Shown here piece by piece: positions 1 to 8,202 of a stretch of 64,000 nucleotides of DNA. The DNA lies in contig CAZKKI010000023.1 of NCBI GenBank assembly GCA_964553325.1, forward strand, positions 5,212 through 69,211. The letters run 5' to 3'. Under the pieces are notes generated by a model. That model ran no database searches. It was given only the letters and a program-made list of their open reading frames with translations, and had not been told where the DNA came from. Each line of letters begins with the position of its first letter. Position 1 is the first letter of the stretch. The position numbers and the translations under genes are program-made. This stretch comes from BMS3ABIN04 sp964553325. GTDB lineage: Bacteria; Bacteroidota; Ignavibacteria; Ignavibacteriales; Melioribacteraceae.

Positions 1-261
1 CTTGATTTTTCGAAGTTTACAAATATGTTTTCAGGTCCGAAGGTTTACAAACCTAAAACACCGAGACGGCCAAGAAGCGCTTATCCGGTTTACGACGACG
101 ACGTGCAGGAAGTCGATTTTTACGAAATAGGTGAAGAGCGGAGAAGAAAACCCACTCAAGAGGAAATTGACAGAATACTCGATAAAATCAGTCAGAGCGG
201 CTACCAAAATTTAACCGACGAAGAAAAACGAATACTTTTTGAAGCCAGCAAACGTGATTAA
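1..261 (+). CDS. C-terminal end of a rhomboid-family membrane protein (partial)
   Basis: The frame is open from the first base of the window, so this is the 3' end of a gene whose start lies outside. The visible 86 residues are hydrophilic: a basic proline-rich linker (KPKTPRRPRS), an acidic patch, then EEIDRILDKISQSGYQNL and a TDEEKRILFEASKR ending. That ending is characteristic of the cytoplasmic tail of Bacteroidota rhomboid-type intramembrane serine proteases, as I remember the family. The membrane and catalytic parts are not in the window, so the assignment rests on the tail alone. The stop codon overlaps the start of the following lipoprotein gene, which suggests translational coupling. 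Confidence 0.6.
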   Translation, partial: LDFSKFTNMFSGPKVYKPKTPRRPRSAYPVYDDDVQEVDFYEIGEERRRKPTQEEIDRILDKISQSGYQNLTDEEKRILFEASKRD

Positions 262-598
262 AAAAATTTTTATCTCATCGGTACTTTGTGTAAGTTTGAT
301 TGGGGGACTAAAATGTCAACCGGAAGATTCGAACTTACCGGTGGAAAAAGTTGCTAAAGTATATGTCGATCTTCTCGTTGCAAAAGAACTTCACAGGAAT
401 AACCCCGATACGATTGATGTTTTGGAAAAAGAAATTTTTGAGAAATATTCCATCGACAGCGCTTTTTACAAAACCGCAATTGAGAATTTTAAAGACGATA
501 AAAAAAAATGGGATAAGTTCTTCGCGGTCGCTAAAAATTATTTGGACAGCCTTAGAAACGAATTGACGAAGTCCGATTCGGTAAAAAAAATACGTTGA
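254..598 (+). CDS. DUF4296-type small lipoprotein
   Basis: A protein of about 114 residues starting at GTG 254, which overlaps the last 8 bases of the upstream gene (GTGATTAA). A TTG at 239 in the same frame is the alternative start. The N-terminus is VIKKIF then a hydrophobic segment ending in GGLKC, an imperfect lipobox, so export and lipidation are likely but not certain. The mature part has the pattern of DUF4296: VAKVYVDLLVAKEL, then EKYSIDSAFY and a helical end. Proteins of this type are common in Bacteroidota and have no known function. The gene ends 2 bases before the stop of the convergent recQ gene. Confidence 0.6.
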   Translation: MIKKIFISSVLCVSLIGGLKCQPEDSNLPVEKVAKVYVDLLVAKELHRNNPDTIDVLEKEIFEKYSIDSAFYKTAIENFKDDKKKWDKFFAVAKNYLDSLRNELTKSDSVKKIR

Positions 599-600
599 AT

Positions 601-3198
601 TTATTGCTCTTCCAATGCGTTTCTAACCCGCATTGCGGTTAAGAATAAACGGATTTTTGCATAACTTATCGAACCCGGTAAATTTTGTTTTAAATCTTTT
701 ATTTCGGTTATACCGGATTTTAACATTTTTTCCATTTGCTCCAATTCTTTCGAATCGAATAAAGTTGCATAATCAATTTCCGGTTCGAATTCCAGAATCG
801 ATTCAATTTGTAAAGAAACAAGGGAGAGCGGAAGTTTTTGAATTTTCGCGATATCATCGAGCGTGTAACCTTTGCCTATCAATTCGTATGTCCGTAAAAG
901 ATTATCTGGCAATTTCGATTTTATCTTTTTCTCTTTCTTTTCATTTTGAATATGATCGTTAATTATCAAAAGAAAATCTTCGCCGACTTTATTATACATC
1001 CGGTTTGTAAATCCTTTTATTGCGAGCAACCTCGAAGGTGTAACCGGTTTTTGTTTTGCAATTTCTTTTAAAAGATTATCCGGACAAATTAATGCGGAAG
1101 ACTGACCGTATTTTTGTGCCGTGAGTTTTCTTTGTTCCCTCAACTTGTTAAAAAGTATAAGATGTTGTTCGTAATCTCCCGAGCCGGCAATATTTTCGAC
1201 GGTTGTATTTTCTTCGTCGAACAAGTATGAATCGCTCGAAACCAAAACGTCGTTGTCTTTAACAATTTTATGAGTGTCGATTAATTCCGAAAGCGCATCT
1301 TCGATTTCCTGTTTCGAGTAATGTGCGCATCTTCCGAAGGTTGAAAATTTACGGGCGCCGGATAATTCCGTTTTACCGGTTAAAATTGGCAAGAGTCTGT
1401 TTTTTTTCAACCTCCCGTCGCTTTCCCGCAATGTTTGTACGATTGCTTCTTTAATAAAATCGGTTAATATTCCGGTTTGATGATTAATGTTTAAACAATT
1501 ATCGCATTTTCCGCATTTATAGTTCGTGGTTTCCTCGCCGAAATAATCGAGTATGTATTTGAACCGGCAATCCTTTGTGTGGACGTAATTAATCATCGCG
1601 TCCAACTTATCCAATTCGAACTCGCGCATTCGATTTATTTTTTTATAATCGATTCTCAAATTTTGTGAAAGAACACGTTCGGTTGTAAGTTGTACACTAG
1701 AGTAACCCGACGGTTTTTCGTAAGATAAAAGTCCGATTGAATCGAGGAATTCAAGATTTTCGATTAGTTGTTTTTCCTGAATTTTTAAAAGTTGGGTGAA
1801 TTGTAAAATGTTTATTTTGGTCGGATTTCTGAAAACAGTTTCACCTAAATCGCGCACAATCAATAAAATCAAGTCTTTCAGAAGATTGTTGTGTAAAGAA
1901 TCGATATATTTCCGCAAATCGGTTTTATCGTATAAAATTTTAACATAGTGGTTTTGTTCGTAATCCGAATTGTGCTTAATGTAACCGGCTTCTTCCAAAA
2001 TACTTAAAGCCGAACTAAGCAAACCGCGCGAAATTTTTTCGTTGCGCATAATTTTCATAAAATTTTTATCAACCGGTATTTTTTTGTCGGTTATAGAATT
2101 CACTGCGATTTTTGCGCTATTTGCCAAGGCGTCGTAAACAAAGCGTATTTGTTCTTTAGTCGGATGCGAGTTCTTTATGAAATGTTCTTGAATCGAAATG
2201 TCTTTGTTATCGAACAAAAGAAAAGTTTCCGATGCGTTTCCGTCTCTACCCGCTCTGCCGAATTCCTGGTAGAAATTTTCAATTGTACCGGGTATGTCGT
2301 AATGAATAACGGAGCGAACATCTTTTTTATCAATTCCCATTCCGAAAGCGCTTGTTGCAACAATTATGTTTGCACGACCGCTCAGAAAATCGTCTTGAAT
2401 TACTCTGCGTAATTCCGGAGTTAAACCGGCATGATAAAACCGGCAATCGATTTTATTGTAACGTAGAAAATCCGCCACGGCTTCGGTTTTTTTTCTGGTG
2501 GCCGTATAAATAATTGCCGGAAGGTTTTTCCGTTTTAGAATTTTTAATAGTTGATCCCTTTTTCTATGCGTTTTAATCACATTCAAACCGATGTTTTCCC
2601 GCTCGAAACCGTAAACGAAAACTTTTGCTTCGTTCATTTCGAGTTGTGAAATTATATCGTTCCTTACTACTGGCGTGGCTGTCGCCGTAAAAGCTGAAAT
2701 GTTCGGAAATCCGATATAGTTTTTGAAAAAGCTTATCTTACGGTAACTCGGGCGGAAATTATGTCCCCATTCGCTTATGCAATGGGCTTCGTCGATGAAC
2801 AAATATTCCGGATTCAGCGCTTTAATTCTTTTAACGAATTCTATATTCTCCAATTTCTCGGGGGAAATGTAAAGCAACTTAATTTCTTTGCGCAATATTT
2901 CGTTAAAAACTTGTTCGGTTTCTTTGTAATCCAACGAACTGTTAATAAAACCTGCTATTTTTTTCTTTTTGTTTAGAACGTCCACTTGATTTTTCATTAA
3001 AGAAATCAAGGGAGAAATTACAATGGAAAAATTTTCAGAAAGTAGAGCGGGTATTTGATAGCAAAGCGATTTGCCCGCACCGGTAGGCATTACCGCCAAA
3101 ACATCCTTCCCGTTTATAATTGCCGTAATTATTTCTTTTTGACCGGGTCTAAACGACTCGTAACCGAAATTTTCAAATAAAATATTTTCTAAATGCAT
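601..3198 (-). CDS. recQ: ATP-dependent DNA helicase RecQ, long form
   Basis: An 865-residue superfamily 2 DNA helicase (3'-5' unwinding, repair and recombination). Walker A GAGKS is at residues 40-44, the DEAH box near 136-139 (DEAHCISEWGHNFRP, the RecQ-type motif), and the late motif GRAGRDG is present. A RecQ zinc-binding cluster is visible as C-x16-C-x2-C-x2-C (CRFKYI...CGKCDNC). A winged-helix region follows, then an HRDC domain (about residues 670-745). The last 100 or so residues form a further helix-turn-helix-like region (TYELIGKGYTLDDIA), making it longer than E. coli RecQ (about 610). ATG start; divergent from the ABC transporter genes and stop-to-stop with the DUF4296 gene. Confidence 0.95.
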   Translation of the reverse strand: MHLENILFENFGYESFRPGQKEIITAIINGKDVLAVMPTGAGKSLCYQIPALLSENFSIVISPLISLMKNQVDVLNKKKKIAGFINSSLDYKETEQVFNEILRKEIKLLYISPEKLENIEFVKRIKALNPEYLFIDEAHCISEWGHNFRPSYRKISFFKNYIGFPNISAFTATATPVVRNDIISQLEMNEAKVFVYGFERENIGLNVIKTHRKRDQLLKILKRKNLPAIIYTATRKKTEAVADFLRYNKIDCRFYHAGLTPELRRVIQDDFLSGRANIIVATSAFGMGIDKKDVRSVIHYDIPGTIENFYQEFGRAGRDGNASETFLLFDNKDISIQEHFIKNSHPTKEQIRFVYDALANSAKIAVNSITDKKIPVDKNFMKIMRNEKISRGLLSSALSILEEAGYIKHNSDYEQNHYVKILYDKTDLRKYIDSLHNNLLKDLILLIVRDLGETVFRNPTKINILQFTQLLKIQEKQLIENLEFLDSIGLLSYEKPSGYSSVQLTTERVLSQNLRIDYKKINRMREFELDKLDAMINYVHTKDCRFKYILDYFGEETTNYKCGKCDNCLNINHQTGILTDFIKEAIVQTLRESDGRLKKNRLLPILTGKTELSGARKFSTFGRCAHYSKQEIEDALSELIDTHKIVKDNDVLVSSDSYLFDEENTTVENIAGSGDYEQHLILFNKLREQRKLTAQKYGQSSALICPDNLLKEIAKQKPVTPSRLLAIKGFTNRMYNKVGEDFLLIINDHIQNEKKEKKIKSKLPDNLLRTYELIGKGYTLDDIAKIQKLPLSLVSLQIESILEFEPEIDYATLFDSKELEQMEKMLKSGITEIKDLKQNLPGSISYAKIRLFLTAMRVRNALEEQ

Positions 3199-3255
3199 AC
3201 CGGTATATTTCGAAGGCGAAAATGTTAAATTTTGTTAATTATAACTATTTGGGTA

Positions 3256-3289
3256 TTTTGATTTTCCTAATTTACAAAAATTATCTTTG
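3256..3289 (+). promoter_or_regulatory. Bacteroidota-type promoter for the ABC transporter pair
   Basis: TTTTG at 3256-3260, a 21-base gap, then TATCTTTG at 3282-3289. This fits the Bacteroidota sigma-factor pattern TTTG ... TAnnTTTG with a gap near 20. Transcription would begin around 3295, leaving a leader of under 20 bases before the ATG at 3312. It also argues against an upstream start at 3222. Inferred from pattern only. Confidence 0.5.
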
Positions 3290-3311
3290 CGTTTTCCTAA
3301 TACAATTTAAT

Positions 3312-4226
3312 ATGATTTCCGTTGAAATAAAAAATATTAGTAAAGTTTTCAAGTCCAAATTCGGCAAAGCAAACATTACGGCACTTAACAATTTTTCGTT
3401 AACGGTACAGTCCGGAACGATATTCGGGTTGCTGGGTCCGAACGGGGCTGGAAAAACAACGTTAATTAAAATTCTTCTCGGTTCGGTTTATCCGACATCG
3501 GGCAGCGCAAAGATTTTGAACAAAGATATTTCGGATTACAAAGTTCGCTCGCAAATCGGTTATCTGCCCGAAAATCATAAGTTTCCGCCTTTTCTTACCG
3601 GCGAAGGGGTTTTGAAGTTGTTTGCGGAATTAAAAGGAATTAAGGATAATAATTTAAAATTGAAAATCGATGAATTGCTGGATTTGGTCGGGATGCTTAA
3701 ATGGAAAAATGTAAAAGTGAAAAAATATTCGAAAGGTATGATGCAAAGATTGGGTTTGGCGCAAGCTTTGGTTAACGATCCGGAATTGATTTTTTTAGAT
3801 GAACCGACCGACGGAATTGATCCTATCGGCAGAAAAGAAATAAGGGATATCTTAATTTCGTTGAAAGATAAAGGTAAAACGATTTTCCTCAACAGTCATC
3901 TTCTTTCGGAAGTGGAATTGGTTTGCGATAGAATTGCAATGTTGGACAAAGGGAATTTAATCCGTGAAGGAACGGTACACGAACTTACGACTTCAAAAAA
4001 AATTTATACTTTGCAAGTCGATAAAGAATTACCGGCGGATTTATTTGAAGCGGAAATCAAACATTTGGAAAATTCGATTTACCGGGTTCACGTTAATGAT
4101 TTGACGGAGCTTAATTCAATCATCGACGTAATTCGCGCAAAAGGAATAAATATTATTGCCGTAAATCCGCAAAAAACATCTTTGGAAGATTCGTTTATTT
4201 CAATTATCGGCGATGCTAAAAATTAA
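3312..4226 (+). CDS. ABC transporter ATP-binding protein
   Basis: A 304-residue ATPase subunit. Walker A GPNGAGKTT lies at residues 42-50, the signature SKGMMQR at 140-146, Walker B LIFLDEP at 159-165, and the H-loop in LNSHLLSE near 196. The extra C-terminal part of about 80 residues is typical of ATPases that serve ABC-2 type exporters (CcmA/NatA-like). ATG 3312 was chosen over a TTG at 3222 because the longer version adds a hydrophobic stretch foreign to the family and would overlap the likely promoter. The permease follows after 9 bases, so the two form one exporter. The substrate cannot be told. Confidence 0.9.
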   Translation: MISVEIKNISKVFKSKFGKANITALNNFSLTVQSGTIFGLLGPNGAGKTTLIKILLGSVYPTSGSAKILNKDISDYKVRSQIGYLPENHKFPPFLTGEGVLKLFAELKGIKDNNLKLKIDELLDLVGMLKWKNVKVKKYSKGMMQRLGLAQALVNDPELIFLDEPTDGIDPIGRKEIRDILISLKDKGKTIFLNSHLLSEVELVCDRIAMLDKGNLIREGTVHELTTSKKIYTLQVDKELPADLFEAEIKHLENSIYRVHVNDLTELNSIIDVIRAKGINIIAVNPQKTSLEDSFISIIGDAKN

Positions 4227-4235
4227 ACGTTATTT

Positions 4236-5057
4236 ATGAAAAACACTTTAATATTTACAAAACTTACCGTGCAAGAGGCGCTTTCGAGAAAGATTTTTAT
4301 TTTTTTCCTCGGGGTTTCCGTTTTTATTCTGATTTTACTTGCAATTATATTTTTATCAGCCGATTTGGAACAGATGCTTCCGTTTTTATCCGTAACCAAA
4401 GCCAACGGTATAGATTTAGTGGGGGAATTGGTCGGAGCAATTAAAATGTTTATTATCGCTCCGCTTTTCGGTATAGGGCTCTTCCTCTCGGTTTTTTCGG
4501 TTTCAAGCTTTATTCCCAATATGATGGAAAAGGGGAACATCGAATTGTTGTTGTCGAACCCCGTATCGCGTACGCAAATAATACTGGGAAAGTTTTTCGG
4601 GGGTGTTTTAGTTGTTTTTGTAAATCTCGCTTTTTTAATCGTAGGGATTTGGATTCTTATCGGGTTAAAATTCGGAGTTTGGGAAGCATCGATTCTGTAC
4701 GCCGTTTTAACGATTACGTTTTCATTTGCGGTACTTTACGGATTAATTATTTTAATCGGTATTTTAACCCGGAGTTCAATATTGGCAATGATGCTTACTT
4801 ATCTGATTTTCCTAATTGTTTCTCCGCTTTTAGCCTCGCGTGATAAACTTGCGATGTTAATAAAAAGCGAAACGGTAAAAGGTATTCTCGATGTTCTTTA
4901 TTATATTTTCCCAAAAACTTCGGAAATGGGAAACATAACGATGATAGCATCCACCGGCGGGGAAGTACAGAATTTTCAACCGGTAATTACTTCTTTTTTG
5001 TTTATGATTCTCACACTTTATATCGGTATTATCATTTTTAATAAAAAAGATTTTTAA
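4236..5057 (+). CDS. ABC-2 type transporter permease
   Basis: A 273-residue membrane protein with about six hydrophobic helices: one at residues 18-42, another near 70-90, a central group of three or four at 115-200, and a last one near 250-268. The loop MEKGNIELLLSNPVSRTQI is the recognisable ABC-2 permease motif that follows the second helix (in this family it reads like ERGTLELLLSxPVSR). It pairs with the ATPase immediately upstream. The exported substrate is unknown; Gram-negative relatives include NosY-like and NatB-like exporters. Confidence 0.85.
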   Translation: MKNTLIFTKLTVQEALSRKIFIFFLGVSVFILILLAIIFLSADLEQMLPFLSVTKANGIDLVGELVGAIKMFIIAPLFGIGLFLSVFSVSSFIPNMMEKGNIELLLSNPVSRTQIILGKFFGGVLVVFVNLAFLIVGIWILIGLKFGVWEASILYAVLTITFSFAVLYGLIILIGILTRSSILAMMLTYLIFLIVSPLLASRDKLAMLIKSETVKGILDVLYYIFPKTSEMGNITMIASTGGEVQNFQPVITSFLFMILTLYIGIIIFNKKDF

Positions 5058-5147
5058 TATTGTAAAAACAAACGGTTTTCGAATGAAAAAAATGGTATGG
5101 TTATTGAAAAAATTATTCCGGTTTTAATAACAAAATGAGCAAATAAA

Positions 5148-6086
5148 ATGAGTAATAACAATTTGAAATTGGAAGATATATTAAAAGAAGCCTCGGAGAG
5201 CGCCGAGCACGAACGTATCGAATACGTTGCAATCATCGGGGCGGGCGTAATGGGACAAGGAATAGCCCAAACAATTGCCGGTGCGGGAATTGACGTTTGC
5301 ATAATAGAAAAAGATAAAGAACATCTCGAAGCGGCAAAGAAAAGTCTAATTGCCTCGATGGAACACGAAATTGAACGTTGGTCGCTTACCGAAAGCGAAA
5401 TGAAATCGATTTTAAGTAGAATCAAATGGACCGTAGATATTGAAGAGGTGAAGGAATGCGACTTAATTATTGAAGCGGTGGCTGAAGATTTTAATTTAAA
5501 AACCGAAATTTTCAGAAAGATTGATACTATTGCCAAACCGGATACGATTTTTATATCCAACACATCAACTTTGAGCTTAACTAAAATTGCCGAGGTTACG
5601 AAAAGACCCGATAAAATTATCGGTATGCATTTTTTGAATCCCGTTCCCAAAGTTCCTTTGGTCGAGCTTGTTCGGGCTTTTGAAACATCGGACAAAACAA
5701 TGAAAATAATAAAGGGTTTTGCCGAACGAATCGGTAAAACACCTGTTGAAGTTTACGAATATCCCGGTTTTGTTACAACAAGGGCAATTGTTCCGCTCCT
5801 TAACGAAGCCATGCATATTTTGCTGGAAGGAGTGGCAACCGCAAGGGATATCGATACGGCGATGAAACTCGGGTACGACTTTAAGATGGGACCGTTGGAA
5901 ATGGCGGACTCGATGGGATTGGATGAAGTACTTGCATGGATGGAACAGTTATGGAAAACCTTGGGGGAACCGCGATACCGACCGTGTCCTATTTTACGTA
6001 AATTGGTTAGGGAAAGAAAATTGGGCAAGAAAACCGGAATCGGATTTTACGAATATGACGCCGAAGGAAGAATAATTCAAAAGTGA
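5148..6086 (+). CDS. 3-hydroxyacyl-CoA (3-hydroxybutyryl-CoA) dehydrogenase
   Basis: A 312-residue NAD(P)-dependent oxidoreductase of acyl-CoA metabolism. The Rossmann motif GAGVMGQGIA is at residues 31-40. The catalytic-histidine segment GMHFLNPVP and the preceding NTSTLSLT are intact, and the C-terminal dimerisation domain (GPLEMADSMGLD) is present. It is about 25 residues longer than the usual 285 because of a hydrophilic N-terminal extension before the Rossmann fold. Acetate kinase starts 10 bases downstream, suggesting a shared role in fermentative or beta-oxidation carbon flow. A decoy ATG-AGC-AAA-TAA sits just upstream of the start. Confidence 0.9.
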   Translation: MSNNNLKLEDILKEASESAEHERIEYVAIIGAGVMGQGIAQTIAGAGIDVCIIEKDKEHLEAAKKSLIASMEHEIERWSLTESEMKSILSRIKWTVDIEEVKECDLIIEAVAEDFNLKTEIFRKIDTIAKPDTIFISNTSTLSLTKIAEVTKRPDKIIGMHFLNPVPKVPLVELVRAFETSDKTMKIIKGFAERIGKTPVEVYEYPGFVTTRAIVPLLNEAMHILLEGVATARDIDTAMKLGYDFKMGPLEMADSMGLDEVLAWMEQLWKTLGEPRYRPCPILRKLVRERKLGKKTGIGFYEYDAEGRIIQK

Positions 6087-6096
6087 GGAAATTACT

Positions 6097-7299
6097 ATGA
6101 AAATTTTGGTTCTTAACTGCGGTAGTTCTTCGATAAAATATCAATTAATCGAAACGGAAAAGCGAGATGTTCTTGCGAAAGGTATGATTGAAAGAATCGG
6201 GATGAGCAGTGCGGTTCTTACACATTCGCCGAAAGGCAAAGATACGATTAGAATTGTCGGTGAAATCCTCGATCATTCGATTGCACTCGAATATGTAATT
6301 GCAGTTCTAATGAGTAAAAATCACGGTGTTATTCAAGATAAAAGTGAAATTGAAGCCGTAGGTCACCGTGTTGTGCACGGTGGCGAAACATTCTCGGGTT
6401 CCGTTTTAATTACTAACGATGTTTTGAAAGCAATTAAAGATAATATAGAATTGGCTCCGTTACATAATCCTCCCAACATAAGAGGAATTGAAGCGGCGAG
6501 AAAACATTTGCCGAATGTACCGCAATGTTGTGTTTTCGATACGGCTTTCCATGTTAAGATGCCGGTCTATGCTTATCTTTACGGGATTCCGTATAAACTG
6601 TACAGGAGATATAAAATCAGACGGTACGGATTCCATGGAACTTCGCACAGATTCGTATCGCACCGAGCCGCCGAATTAATGGGTAAACCATACGAGCAAT
6701 TGAAAATAATTACTATTCATCTCGGAAACGGTGCAAGTATGGCGGCTATTAAAAACGGTCAATCGGTTGATACGACAATGGGATTCACACCTCTCGAAGG
6801 TTTATTGATGGGTACCCGTTCGGGCGATTTGGATCCATCGATCGTAACGTATATTATGGGAAAAGAAGGACTTTCGATAAGTGAGGTAAACACTTTGCTA
6901 AATAAACACAGCGGTTTGGTCGGTATAAGCGGAGAAAGTAGTGATATGCGGGAAATCGAACAAGCAATGATGGAAGGGGACAAGAAAGCAAAGTACGCTT
7001 TCGATGTTTTTACTTACAGGGTTAAAAAATATATCGGCGCTTATTCCGCTGCACTCGGCGGGGTGGATGCAATTGTGTTTACGGGAGGAATCGGAGAAAA
7101 TTCGGTCAGGGTTCGTAAAGCCGTCTTGTCGGATATGGAATATTTAGGAATAGAACTCGACGAAAATTTAAACGAAACCATAAAAGAAGACGGTGAAATT
7201 ACAACCGGTAACTCCCGTGTAAAAGTATTCAGAATTGCCACCAACGAAGAATTGGTTATTGCCCTCGATACGGAAAAAATAGTAAAAAAACTTAAATGA
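6097..7299 (+). CDS. ackA: acetate kinase
   Basis: A 400-residue enzyme converting acetyl phosphate and ADP to acetate and ATP (reversible). The N-terminal signature VLNCGSSSIKY, the HRVVHGGE motif with the substrate arginine near residue 91, VFDTAFH, HGTSH and HLGNGAS are all intact, and the length is normal. A Shine-Dalgarno GAGGA precedes the ATG. No phosphotransacetylase gene lies beside it, which is unusual since ackA is often linked to pta. It follows 3-hydroxyacyl-CoA dehydrogenase by 10 bases, so co-transcription is likely. Confidence 0.95.
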   Translation: MKILVLNCGSSSIKYQLIETEKRDVLAKGMIERIGMSSAVLTHSPKGKDTIRIVGEILDHSIALEYVIAVLMSKNHGVIQDKSEIEAVGHRVVHGGETFSGSVLITNDVLKAIKDNIELAPLHNPPNIRGIEAARKHLPNVPQCCVFDTAFHVKMPVYAYLYGIPYKLYRRYKIRRYGFHGTSHRFVSHRAAELMGKPYEQLKIITIHLGNGASMAAIKNGQSVDTTMGFTPLEGLLMGTRSGDLDPSIVTYIMGKEGLSISEVNTLLNKHSGLVGISGESSDMREIEQAMMEGDKKAKYAFDVFTYRVKKYIGAYSAALGGVDAIVFTGGIGENSVRVRKAVLSDMEYLGIELDENLNETIKEDGEITTGNSRVKVFRIATNEELVIALDTEKIVKKLK

Positions 7300-7304
7300 A
7301 ATTT

Positions 7305-7319
7305 CCGCTGTATAAGCGG
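7305..7319 (+). other. small hairpin after ackA
   Basis: CCGCT and AGCGG pair around a 5-base GTATA loop, 5 bases after the ackA stop. No U-run follows, so it is not a convincing intrinsic terminator. It may stabilise the 3' end of the mRNA or be chance. Confidence 0.3.
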
Positions 7320-7374
7320 TGAAAATTAACTTTTGTTTTTTTATCTTTTCCGAAAAACAAATCCGGAGAGTAAC

Positions 7375-8166
7375 ATGGATTTAAATTTAAAGAACAAAAG
7401 AGTTTTGGTAACTGCAGCCAGTTCCGGAATTGGGAAAGCGATAGCTAAAGCGTTTTTAACCGAGGGTGCAAATGTGGCAATCTGTTCACGCAGTAAAAAA
7501 AATCTTACCAACACGGCAAAAGAAATGAAGAAAAGTAACTTGCCCGAACCTTTGTGGATTGTGTGCAACATCAATAAAAAATCGGATATCGAACATACGG
7601 TTCAAGTAGTAAATAAAGAATTCGGCGGAATTGATATTTTAGTAAATAATTGCGGTGGACCCGAGCCGGGATATTTTGAGGATTTGAACGATAAAAAGTG
7701 GAAAGATGCATTCGACCAAGTGTTGCTGAGTGCAATCCGGTTTACACGGTTGGCTTTACTGAATATGATAGAACAAGAATGGGGCAGAATTATTAATATT
7801 ACTTCAATATCCGTGAAACAACCGATAGATAATTTAATCCTTTCAAACTCTTTGCGGAGCGGACTTACCGCTATGGCTAAAACTTTAAGTAATGAAGTCG
7901 GTAAATACAATATAACCGTTAATAATGTTGCTCCGGGTTACACTTTAACTCCCCGATTGTATGAACTGGCTTTTGCAAGGGCAAAGGCGGCGGGAGTTAC
8001 TCACGAAGATGTCTTGGTTTCGATGGCTGGCGAAGTGCCGATGAACAGATTGGGCAGACCGGATGCAATTGCCGATCTTGTTACCTTTCTTGCATCCGAC
8101 CGTGCAGGTTATATTACCGGTACAACCATTCCGGTTGACGGAGGCGCGATTAAATCCGCTTTGTGA
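7375..8166 (+). CDS. short-chain dehydrogenase/reductase, atypical active site
   Basis: A 263-residue SDR with the cofactor motif TAASSGIGKA (residues 13-22), the structural NNCGG (NNAG equivalent), NITSIS containing the active-site serine region, the NNVAPG segment and the C-terminal DGGAIKSAL. The usual catalytic YxxxK is absent: the aligned segment reads SNSLR (residues 157-161), so Tyr and Lys appear as Ser and Arg. I recall relatives annotated as 3-oxoacyl-ACP reductase or glucose dehydrogenase with the same SNSxR segment, so this may be a subfamily trait. ATG 7375 was preferred to TTG 7333. Substrate unknown. Confidence 0.8.
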   Translation: MDLNLKNKRVLVTAASSGIGKAIAKAFLTEGANVAICSRSKKNLTNTAKEMKKSNLPEPLWIVCNINKKSDIEHTVQVVNKEFGGIDILVNNCGGPEPGYFEDLNDKKWKDAFDQVLLSAIRFTRLALLNMIEQEWGRIINITSISVKQPIDNLILSNSLRSGLTAMAKTLSNEVGKYNITVNNVAPGYTLTPRLYELAFARAKAAGVTHEDVLVSMAGEVPMNRLGRPDAIADLVTFLASDRAGYITGTTIPVDGGAIKSAL

Positions 8167-8202
8167 TTAAAATAATTTCCTCATAAAAAGAGGACGATTA
8201 AA

